The notes under the pieces are model-generated. The model saw nothing but the letters and a program-made list of their open reading frames with translations, was not told where the DNA came from and searched no databases. Below, piece by piece: positions 33,422 to 45,400 of a stretch of DNA of 64,000 bases (positions are counted from its first letter, which is position 1; each line of letters opens with the position of its first letter). Made by a program: the position numbers and the translations under genes. The DNA comes from Litoreibacter halocynthiae. GTDB lineage: Bacteria > Pseudomonadota > Alphaproteobacteria > Rhodobacterales > Rhodobacteraceae. The DNA lies in NCBI RefSeq assembly GCF_004365635.1, contig NZ_SOBH01000001.1, positions 806,001 to 870,000 on the forward strand, written 5' to 3'.

Positions 33422-36400
33422 ATGAAGATCTGGACCTCCCGCGATATTGCGGCACCAATTCTGATCTTACTATCGGTTATTTGGATGGGGCTCGGATTGG
33501 TTGCCACCTCCGCACAGGCCACGACCTTCACGTCCACTGTCCCTGGAACGTCAATCACATTGCCTACAGAATACCCTGAGGCAGGGGGCGTTGCCATCGT
33601 CATGATTGGCCTGAACGGTAACATATATTACCAGTTCTCCGACCCCGCCAACGCGTTTGTCGGCTTTAACAACCGTCCCAATCGTCCGGAGTTGGGAGGG
33701 AATCCTTTCACCATAAATGATCCGATCCCGCTTGATTGCGGCTTTTCAAGCTGCCGGGACTATTTTGGTGGTGGCCTTGCACGGGTCCATATCCGGTTTT
33801 CGGCCTATGACGGGGACACCCAACCGGGTGGCTTTGATGAAAATGACATCACTCTGCGAATAAACGGCTTCGATGTGGGGAGTTGGTCTGGCCTAACGAC
33901 CGAACGGACCAATGACAACGGCACGCGGTCCTTCGGGTTTAGAACCGGTTTTGGAAACAACACATTTAACACGGGCTGGTTCGCGTCCTCTAACTCCGGC
34001 TTAATGGATTCGTTGCTGGACACAGGGCCTACAGGTCAGACCACAATTCAGGTTTTTGACGACGACCCGAACGACAACTATTGGGATTTCCAGCGCGGCC
34101 CAAGCTTGCAGAACTCGAACATCCAAACGGTTGCCCCGGGTATGACAATCGAGAAGTCTGCCAACCCGACCACCTATAACGACGTCGGGGACGAGATTGA
34201 CTACACTTTTGTCCTGAGAAATATCGGTTCCGTTCCAATCCGCAATGTAGGCGTAACTGACGACAGGATCAGCGCGCAGGGTGGAAGCGTCACCTGCGAT
34301 GACCAAGTCATTTTAGACAGCCCGTCCGGTGCTGCCCAACCGTTTCAAACGATTTGTCGCGCAACTTACACTGTTACGCAGGCCGACATCGAGGCCGAGC
34401 AGGTCACCAACGTAGCAACCACCCAAGGTACCCCGGATTTTGGTGTGTTGGGTGCAGTTACGGATACCGAGACGGTCACCGGCCCACCTGCAATTCCTGC
34501 AATAACCCTCGAGAAATCAACGACAAGTGCAGCGTTCGGTGCGGCCAATACAACTGTGCCCTATGAATTCAGGGTCGAGAATACCGGCAACGTCACGCTG
34601 ACGGACATCACGGTCACGGACCCGAACATCCCCGGCCTGTCTTGCACCTTTGCAACAATGTTGCCGGATGCTGTCGAAACCTGCGCGGGAACTTATACGG
34701 TATTGCAAACTGACGTGGACAGTTTTGCCGCGGGGACGCTGCTTCGCAACGACGCCGAGGTCACCGCAGACGCGGCGACTGGCGGGGTCGTACAGGATAC
34801 GGACTTTGTGGAATTAAGCGGACCGGCCGCAGCACCCGCTTTGACCATCGTCAAGCGTGCCTTGACCGGGACGTATGATAGCGTCGGCGATGTCGTCCAA
34901 TACGCCTTCGATGTAACGAATACCGGAAATATCACCTTCCCTGCGCCGCCATCCGTGACCGACAGCCTGGGAATTCCCGTGACATGTCCCGCAGGCGCCA
35001 TGGCGCCAGGACGGCAGATCACCTGCACAGCAGAAATTTCCGTGACGCAACCTCATATCGATGACGGTCAGATCGACAATACCGCCACCGCGGAAATTTC
35101 GATTGCGGGTGTTAACCTGTCTGAGAGTGACAGCGCGATGGTGACGGCCACGCGCTCGACAGGTCTGACACTGACCAAGCGTTTGGCGTCCACCAGCCCG
35201 ACAAGCTTTGCGGCAGACGCGATAACGCTCAGCTACGAATATGTTTTGCGGAATACCGGGAATGTCACGCTAGAGGCCGTCGGCGTCATTGATGACAAAA
35301 CGACTGTGAGCTGCCCCGCATCCGAAATCGCACCGATGTCCCAGATCGTCTGTACCGCAGACTACATCACCTTGCAGATGGATGTGAACGATGGTGGCGT
35401 AACAAACACCGCGACGGCATCCGCCACCCCGCGTGGCGAGACTGTCGCGATCGAAAGCGTGGAGCAAGAGCTGACGGTGCCAGCCGTTCAAACACCATCT
35501 TTGGCACTGGCAAAAAGCGCCGGCGCGCCAGCCCCCAGCTTTAGCCTTGGCGCGACGATCACCTACACATTCGATGTGACGAACGACGGCAATGTAGACA
35601 ATCCGGGTCCGATCACCATCACTGACAGCAAACTTGGCGCACCATTCGAGTGCTTCGTAGGGCCTTTGCTTGCAGGGACAATGCAAAGCTGTACGCGCGA
35701 CTACACACTGACTACGGCTGATCTGCAGTCCGGCTTGGTCGTAAACTCTGCGACCGCAAGTGGCGGTGGTGTAACGTCGCCCAGCGATGGCGCAACGGTG
35801 TCCAACAGCGAAACGCCCGAAGTGACGCTGACCAAGACGGCATCGCCTTCGCCTATTCCCGCTGGCGTGACCTCCGTTACATATACGTTCAACGTTCAAA
35901 ATACGGGTACGGCGCAATTATTGCTGTCGACCAACCCGATCACGGTAAATGACCCCAATGTCGGAGCGGTCGATTGCTCGGCGCAGCCGGCAACACTCGA
36001 TGCGCCGACACTCCTTGCGGCAGGGGAGTCTTTCGACTGCACTGCGAGCTACACCTTAACGCAGGCCGAGATCGACGCGGGCGAGGTCGTGAACACGGCG
36101 TCCGCATCCTTCCCGTTCAACGACGGCTCCGGCGTGCAGACGATTACGTCCGACACCGCAACAGCGACGACACCGATTGCGGAGAACTTGCAGTTCACCT
36201 TTGCCAAGACCGGACCCGCGAGCTTCACCACTGTGAACGAGGTGTTGAGCTACAGCTTTGACATCGTGAATACCGGCAATGTCACGATGACGTCCTTCGT
36301 GCTGACCGATGATCTGATCAGCAACGCAAGCTGTCCTGTGAGCAGCTTGGCACCGTCTGCGTCCACCACCTGTACCGGCAGCTACACAGTCACCCAAGCG

Positions 36401-39400
36401 GACGTTGACGCGGGAACTGTTCTCAACAATGCCAGCGTGACCGGCCTTTCCGCTTCGGGCAGCCAGGACACGCAAACCGATAGCTCCACTGCGACGCGTG
36501 CGGTCCAACCTACCGACCGCGTGTTGAGCGTCGACAAAACTGCCAACCGTTTGGACTTCACCACGGTCGGCCAACAGCTGATCTATGCAATCGAGGTGAC
36601 CAATGACGGGTTGCAAACCCTGACGAACCTGACTGTCACGGACGTTCTTGATGCGGCCTATAGCTGTAACATTCCGACCCTCGCCCCGGGCGCGTCCAGT
36701 AGCAGTTGCACTTTCTCGCATGTTGTCACGCAAGACGACATCGACGCCGGGGAAGTGGTCAACCTTGCGACCGCGTCGGGTTCTGGTGTCGCGCCGCAAA
36801 CCTCTGGTTTGACCATTCCGGGGCCCACCCGAAACGCGAGTTTCACGGCCGTAAAAGACGCGCTGTCCGGCTATACTGTTGACGGCGATTCAATCACCTA
36901 TCGCTTCACCGTGACCAACAATGGCAACGTGCGCATCAACGGTGTTCAGGTCTCTGATCGTGGTCAGCTGTGCACGACGGTCGGAACGCTTGAGCCGGGT
37001 GAAGTTGACAATTCGTGCCAGTTTACCTTCCCTGTCACGCAGGCCGATGTGGATGCTGGCGGTGTCGTAAACACCGCGACTGTCACGGGTACAGGTGCGG
37101 ACGGGACGCCTCTAACTGAGACCCCTCAGGAAACTGTCACAGGCCCGCTCGAAGCCCCTGCATTGACCGTCACAAAAGTCGAAGATGACACCAGCGGCGA
37201 TTTCGGCCTGCCACTCAGCTCCGAGAGCTACACCATTACCGTCACCAATAGCGGCAATGTCACGCTGAACAATATCTCGGTCACCGATGCGCTGATCGGG
37301 CTGGATTGTATCGTGCCGACCTTGGCACCTTCCGCCACTGCGACCAGTTGTGACCCCGTCGGTGGTGGGGCATCCGTTCCGATGACGGGCAGCTACACGA
37401 TTACACAAGCGGATGTCGATCGCGGATCGTTGAGCAACACCGCAAGCGCATCCGGTACAACGATCAATGGTACGACCGTTGGTGATAGTGCAACCGTCGA
37501 GCTGGACAGTCCGGCACAAACCCGCTCGTTGGGTGTTGTGAAGACAAGCGACCTGACTGGCAACTTCGACACGCTTGGTCAGGTGATCACCTACAGCTAC
37601 GATGTGACAAACACCGGCAATACGACCCTGCCGAATGCAATCACCGTCACGGATGACCGAATCTCTTCGGTCACTTGTGATGCACTTCCTGCGGGTGGCC
37701 TACCACCAATGGGGGTTGTCACCTGCACGGGAACCTATGCAATCACACAACCTGATATTGATGCAGGGTCCGTGACCAACACTGCGAGCGCCACGACAAC
37801 GACAACGGCGGGCTCGATCACGTCGCCGGACGCTGTGCTCACACTGAACGCCGACCAAAACTTCGCCATGACCTTGGACAAGCGCTTGAAAAGCACGTCA
37901 GCTGTCAGCTTCTCCGCAGCGGCCGAGCCGCTTATTTATGAATATGTCGTGACCAATAGCGGGAACACGACGATCACTGACGACATAAAAATCGACGACG
38001 ACCGCTTCGGCACGGATTTGGTTTGTACGGCTGTCGATTTGGCCCCAACAGCGCAAATCATCTGCGAGCAGCCCTACAGCACGACCCAAGGCGACGTGAA
38101 TGATGGCGAAGTGACCAACACCGCCACCGCCTACACAGGGCCTAACCTTGGGGCCGCAACGCTCAGCTCCAACAGCGACAGCGTGACTGTACCAGCCTTG
38201 CAAAACCCGCTTCTGGTTGTTGAAAAGAACTTTGTTTCGGCCTCGGGCCTGCCGGTTTCAAACCCGGGATTCTTCGAGGGGCAGGAACTCACTTATAACT
38301 TCGTGGTCACAAATAGCGGTAATGTCTCGATCACCGTTGATCCTGCGACGGTCATCAGTGACCCAAAGATCGGCCCGTTCACCTGCACCGGAATACCAAC
38401 GATACTGGAGCCATCTGACACCTATACCTGCACAGGTCCGGCGTCGCCTTACACCGTCACGGCAAACGACATCCTTCTTGGGTCCGCTGTCAATGTGGCG
38501 ACCGCAACGGGTACACTGCCTGACGCCAGTCAAATCCTATCTGCGCCGAACAGTGCAATCTATCCATTGAATGCAGAACCTGCTGTCTCCGTGCTCAAGC
38601 GCACCGAACCTGCAACAGGTGTCACTTTCGCAGCGGTGAATGACGAGATTGATTATGTCTATGAGGTGACCAACACAGGCAATACTGGATTGCCATCCCC
38701 CGGGACCGTGACGGATGACAAATTCCCGGGTGAAACCATCACCTGCGTTGACCCGTCGGGAGGCACTTTCGCGCGCATAATCGACGAGCCGACGGAAATC
38801 GCAATCTGTACCAGAACCTACACCGTGACGCAGGAAGACCTTGATCGGGGGAGTGTAACCAACGTCGCCTCTGCGACGACGAGCTTTGCGGGTGATCCGG
38901 TGCAGTCCCAACCTGCCACACTTACCGTCAGCGGTGATGTTGAGGCTCTGGTTGCGCTAACCAAAGAAGTGTCACCCACCACGCCAGCGTCCGCAGGCGA
39001 TATATTGACCTACACGCTGACCGCAACGGCCTCGGGCAACCAAACCATTTTGGGTGCAAGCATTTCCGACCCGTTGCTGCCATCTCTCAGCTGCCTGCAA
39101 TCTGGTGCGAGTGTTACCAGTGCAGACCTTGACCCGAACGGCGATCCGCTGATTTGTACGGGCACGCTGACAGTCACTCAGGCGATGGTCGATGATCAGG
39201 AAGTCCGCAACACCGCGAATGTGCGCGGAGCTGCCCCCGACGGGACGATCGTTTCAACCGATACCGAAAACGTTTTGGGAGTCGATGCACCGAACGACGA
39301 GCTAACTGTTACGAAACGTATCAACCCGGAGCCGATCAGCGGAACCGACCCAGCCTATACCCAACCGGGTCAAGTGGTCACATTCATCGTTGAGGTTGAA

Positions 39401-42400
39401 AACACGGGCAACATCACGGTCGACAACATCAATGTCACCGACGACCTGATCGCAGGGACCTGCAATGTCGGCACGCTGGCACCTGGGGATAGAAACGACA
39501 GCTGTGTGTTCACCCTTACGGTGATGCAAGACGAGGTTGATGCCGGTTCGTTCACCAACGAGGCGACGGCATCGGGCACACCACGCGCGGGAGCCGGTCC
39601 GACGGTCGGGATCGACGATGTATTGGTTCTCGGCCCGCCCGCAGAGCCTGCAATTGCGTTTAACAAAGAAGCCAATGTGACCGACTTCTCGGCGGCAGGT
39701 GACGTGATCACCTATACGTTTACGGTCGCCAACGCGGGCAACGTGACGCTGTTCGCGCAGCCTTTTGTGACTGACGCCGCTATTCAGCCCGGCCCCTTCG
39801 CCTGTGGTACAATTCCGGCAGGTGGCCTTGCGCCGCAGGAGTTTGTTTCGTGCACGCGGGATTATCCCGTCACGCAAGCCGACGTGGACGCGGGAACGAT
39901 TACGAACAACGCAAGTGCCACCAGTGCTGAAGCCCCGACGCCGGAAGTCGCAAGCGTTACAACCACTGGTACGCGCACTCCGGGTGTGAGCCTGACAAAA
40001 ACACCGTCGATTACAGCGGATGCACAAATCGGTAACATAATCGAGTACACCTATCGTGTTAGTAACACAGGCAACGTGACCCTTGATGCGGTGACGATGG
40101 CGGACACGCATACCAGCGCCACGACCACAGCGCCCCTGAGCATCGCGGGCGACGTGCAAGTCGTTGATGCGGGTGTTGCCAACGACTCGACCGATGCGGG
40201 GGCTAACGGGATTTGGGATAGCCTCGCACCTGGTGATGCGGTTGAATTCAGTGCCGAATATACTGTCACGCAAGCCGATATCGACGCGAGGCAGGTGTTG
40301 TCCAATACCGCAAGCGTCAGCACATCCAGCCCCGCCGGGACAACCCCGCCAAGTGACAGCGTAACGGTCAATGTGCCGGTCGAAGTGTCGAACCCGGGTA
40401 TTGCCGTTGAAAAGACAGTGACGGGAAGCACCGGCAGTGCCGCTGATGACGTCGTGAGTTTCGAGATCGTTGTTCGCAACACTGGTAATGTAACGCTCGC
40501 AACACCGGTTCTCGACGACGATCTGACCCGAAACGGGGGCGCAGTTCTCGCTTTGACCACGGGGCCAACTCTCGCGTCCGGGAATGCCGCACCATTGGCA
40601 ACTCTCGATGTGGGTGAAGTCTGGACCTATCAGGCAAGCTACACCCTGACCCAAGCCGATGTGGATGCCGGAGGGATCGACAACACGGTGCTTGTCACGA
40701 CCACGTCACCGGACGGAACGCCCGTTTCAGACCGGTCTGGCAACGGGTTGCCCGGGGGCGAAGACAGCCCGACGCCGTTCGACATTGTTGTTGATCCACA
40801 AATCTCGTCGTTGAAAACCATTACCTCCAGCACGATCGCCGTGGATGAGGTGGTGACGTTCCAGATCACAGTTACAAACGACGGCAATGTCACCCTGAAC
40901 AGTGTCAGTGTTGACGATACGCTGACGCGTGTGGATGGAACCGTTCTGGCACTCGACGCGCCGGTGGCTTTCGCGGGGGCTGGCAATGGGTCACCTCAGG
41001 GAACGCTTCTGCCGGGCGAGATCGCGACCTACACCGCGCAATACACTTTGACCCAAGCTGACATCGACGCGGGTGGTATTTCGAACACCGCGGAGGTCAG
41101 CGGCACGCCCCTAAGCGGTGTTCCCGTAACGGATACATCCGATGACGGGGATACCGGAGCAGGGGATACCGGCGACGATCCGACGGTTTTGGACATTCCC
41201 GAAGACCGCGCGATTGAGCTGGTTAAAAGACTCGTGGATGGCGAACCTGCGAATTTCACCGAGGATGGCGCCATCCTGCGATATGAATTCGTGGTGACCA
41301 ACGCGTCCAACGTAACGCTGACCGACGCGATTACGATCACCGACCCCCTGATCACCGATGCAGGGGGTACGATCACCTGTCCTGCGCCACCAGTTGCTCC
41401 GGGTGAAAGCATCAGTTGTTTCGGGGACTATGAGGTTCTGCAATCTGACGTGGATGCCGGAGGTGTCGACAACGCAGCCACCGCAACCAGTGGTGCCACA
41501 ACCAGTCCCGAAGCGACGTTGACAGTGCCTTCTGTGCAGAGCCCGGCGATGGAGCTTTTGAAAGAAGCCGAGGAAGTTCTGGCAACCGACTTCTTCACGG
41601 GTCCCGAGATTTCCTACACCTACACAGTGACCAACACCGGCAACGTGACAATTTTTGATCCGATTGCGGTCGAGGATAACCTGATTGATACGGTGGTTTG
41701 CCCGACACCTTTCCCAACGGAAGGGATCGCTCCGGACGGAACCTATGTCTGTACGGCCACCTATACGGTAACGGCCACTGATGTAGATCTTGGACAGGTC
41801 ACCAACACCGCAAATGCAACCGACGGCACCACACCCAGCCCGACCGTCACGGAAACCATCCCTGATGCAGCGACCCCCTTGCTGGAGATCACTAAGACCG
41901 CCGAAGCAGGTGCGACTTTTGCGGAGGTGGGTGACGAGATCACCTACACATTCGAAGTTCTCAATGCGGGGACGCGAACCTTTGCCTCCGTGGTGACGGT
42001 CTATGACAACCGTCTTGGCGAAATCATCTGCTTCGATCCCGCTGCAGATCCGACAAACGACCCCGATTTTCGCGCTGGTGAAGTGCTGACTTGCACGGGC
42101 ACTGATCAAGTGACGCAAGAGGACTTGGACGCGGGTGAAGTGACCAACGAGGCCTATGCACAAACGCTGTTCGGGGCGGGTGATACTCCGGTCAGTTCAA
42201 CACCGGTTGACGTGACCGTGGCGGCGGATCTAACGCCGGAGCTGACGTTCTCCAAAGTGTCGAGCCCGAACCCTGCGGGCGCTGTCGGCACGGATATTAC
42301 CTATTCGTTTACTGCGACCAATACAGGTAACCAGACCCTTAACACGGTCAGCGTCAGCGATCCCTTCTTCCCGACGCTTGTCTGCTCCACGCCGGAATTG

Positions 42401-45400
42401 TTGCGCGGGGACAGCCTGACCTGCACCGCGACATATGAAATTACGCAAGACGACATTGATGCAGGCGAAGTGCAGAACACGGCGACGGCCACGGCACAGA
42501 CACCGCAAGGTGGCGAGCTGGAAGAGACCAGCGCAGAGACGACAACCATGCCGACTGCCAATCCGCTTATGTCGGTGGTCAAGCGCCCCAGCGTGTCGCC
42601 CTTCGGCCCTGTGGGCAGTTCTGTGACCTACACGTTTGACGTGACCAATGACGGCAACGTGACGCTGTTCAATGTTGCGGTCGATGACAGCTTGGATAGC
42701 GGGCCTGCGTGTGAGATCGCGCGGCTGAATGTCGGGGCAACGGATAGCAGTTGTGCGTTCACGCTTGAAGTAGATCAGGCGCTGGTCGATGCGGGCAGCT
42801 TGACCAACACAGTTGACGTCACCGCTGCAGATCAGTTGGGCAACCCGGTAGATGCCACGGCGACGATTATCACGACTGGCCCGACCCAAGCGCCGTCACT
42901 TGAGGCCACAAAGGTGGTCAGCTTTAGCGGCGTCGCCGTCGGCGATTTGGCCAGCTATACTTTGCAGGTAGAGAACACAGGAAACGTCACCCTTGATAAT
43001 GTGAACGTGACCGACACGATGACGCGAAACCTGAACGGGCGCAGTGTTGCGCTGGACAGCCCGTTTGCACTGGTCGCGTCAAGCGATGCGGATGGCGATG
43101 GCCGGCTCGATGTGGGCGAGACTTGGGTCTACACCGCGACCTTCACGCTGACCCAAGCGGATTTGAACGCTCAGGGTGTGTCGAACACGGTGGTGGTCGA
43201 TGCCATAGGACCGGATACCACACCGGTGAGTGACACATCGGATAACGGCAATGATGGTGACGGCAACTTGACCGACGATCCGACCGTGGTTTCGATCACG
43301 TCGGACCCGCGCCTTGTGGTGACCAAAGAGGTCGTATCGGCAGGCTCCATTGCAGGCGAGCAAGTTGTCTTCCGCATCACTGCGGCCAACACTGGCAATG
43401 TCGATATTGATGGTGTCACGATTGACGACCAACTGACACGAAACGGTGGTGGTGCGCTGGCGCTGACCACGGGGCCAACTCCAGTCGGCGATGCTAGCTT
43501 TATCGGTGCCGGTGAGCAGGTCATCTGGGATGCAACCTACACGCTGCTGCAAGAGGATATCGATGCGGGTGGCGTTGCCAACTCTGCGACCGTTTCGGGC
43601 ACAGGTCCTGATGGTAGCGCAGTGAGCGACCTGTCAGCCGACGGGGACCCATTCGATGGCAATGTGGAAAATGACCCGACCGTTGTGACCATTCCGGCGG
43701 CGCCAGCCTTGGACGTGCTAAAACGTGTGGTTTCGGCGGATGAGCCGTTTGATGGTGGCCGCGTCGAGTTCGCGGTTGAAGTCGCCAATACCGGCAACGT
43801 TACCCTGAGCAGCGTTGCCTTGATCGAGAACTTGCGTCGGCTGGATGGCGCGGCGCTGACGCCGACCAGCGTCAGCTTTGATAGCGCTTCAGAAGGGTCG
43901 GGCGAAGGAACGCTGAATCCGGGTGAAACAGCGACGTACACTGTGAGCTACATCCTGACCCAAGACGATGTCGATGCGGGCGGGGTCAGCAACTCGGTAA
44001 CGGCAACCGCGACAACACCACTCGGTGGCCCGCTTTCTGATGTGTCCCGCGATGACGACCCCTCGGATGGCAATGATGAGGACGATCCGACGATCGCGAC
44101 GATCGAAGCCGCTCCGGCGAATACCTTCGTCAAAACGGCGTCGCAACCCGTGCCGCTCTTCCCGATGATCTATCAGGTGACGTTCACTCTGACGGTCGAG
44201 AATACCGGCAATGTGACGCAAGAGGGCTACCAGATTGCGGATGATCTAAGCGCTTTTGAAGGCTCGGCGGAAGTGTTGCGGGATGCACCGTTCGGGCTGT
44301 CGGTTCGCACCAGCGGCTTTACCGACGCGGCGGTCAATCCGTCCTTTGACGGGGCAGGCGACACCGCGACGTTGAGCGGGAATCCGACCCTTGCGCCGGG
44401 CGAAACCGGAACGGTTGAAATTGATGTGGTCTACAGCACCGAAGGGGCGGGCGTGCCAGCGGACAACGTGGCAAATCTGACCTCCGGTCTTTTGCCAAGC
44501 CCGCAAGATGCGACCGCCAGTGTGGCCGTGACGGACAGTGACGGGGACGGGGTGCCAGACTCCCTAGAATCAGCGACAGCGGACCGTGACGGGGACGGCA
44601 TACCTGACGCAAACGATTACGATCCGACGGGCTATTTCTATTGCGAGGATGACGGGCGCATTCTTGCGGGGGGCTCAATCTCGGTTACGGGGCCATTCGG
44701 CACACAAACCGGTGTCGGGACCAGCAACTTCATCACCATCGTGCGGGATGGCAGTGCAGGGGAGTTCCAGTTCTTTGTCACCCGCGCCGGCACCTACACG
44801 ATCAACCCGACCTATCCGGCGTCCGGTGCCGTGTCGACAAGCCGTTTGGCAAGCCCGACACTCGACGCGACCAGCCTGCTTCCAGCCAATCCGGCCTCTA
44901 TCGGGTCCTCGGAGTTTGGCGCCACCGACCGACTTGCGGACTTCTCCGCAGGGGCGAACCCGTTCTACCTGACCCTGACCTTCGAGGCGGGTGATCCGTT
45001 CATCCTGAACAACAACATCCCGCTGGAAAACTGCGCGGGAACGCCCGATTTGCAGGCAACCAAAGTCGCCGACCGCAATTCGGCTGTGTTCGGCGAGGCG
45101 GTGAACTTCACTCTGACCTTCACCAACAATACGCCGACGACAGTGACCAACGCGACACTGGTCGACCTGTTGCCAGCCGGTATGCTCTACACTCCCAACA
45201 CCGCACGCGTGGATGGGGCCGCGATTGAGCCAACCGTGACAGGCTTGCATCTAGAATGGCCGGGGCAGACCGTGACGCCGGGACAAACCATAAACCTGAC
45301 GCTTTCGGCGCGGGTGGTGGCGAACGGCTCTTACGGTGATCTGACCAACAGAGGGTTCCTTGCCAACGCCGCTGGTGCGCCGATTTCAAACGTCGCCACG

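Noticed and set aside
39302-40654. 450-codon minus-strand reading frame rich in Arg, Cys and His
   Set aside because: Antisense to the DUF11 repeats. The composition mirrors the Thr/Val/Asp-rich repeat on the other strand. Several similar frames under the giant gene were dropped for the same reason.
34141-44118. Possible CRISPR or recent tandem DNA duplication in the giant gene
   Set aside because: Units are protein-level repeats of 330-390 nt with strong divergence at DNA level and unbroken frame; no short identical repeats with spacers.
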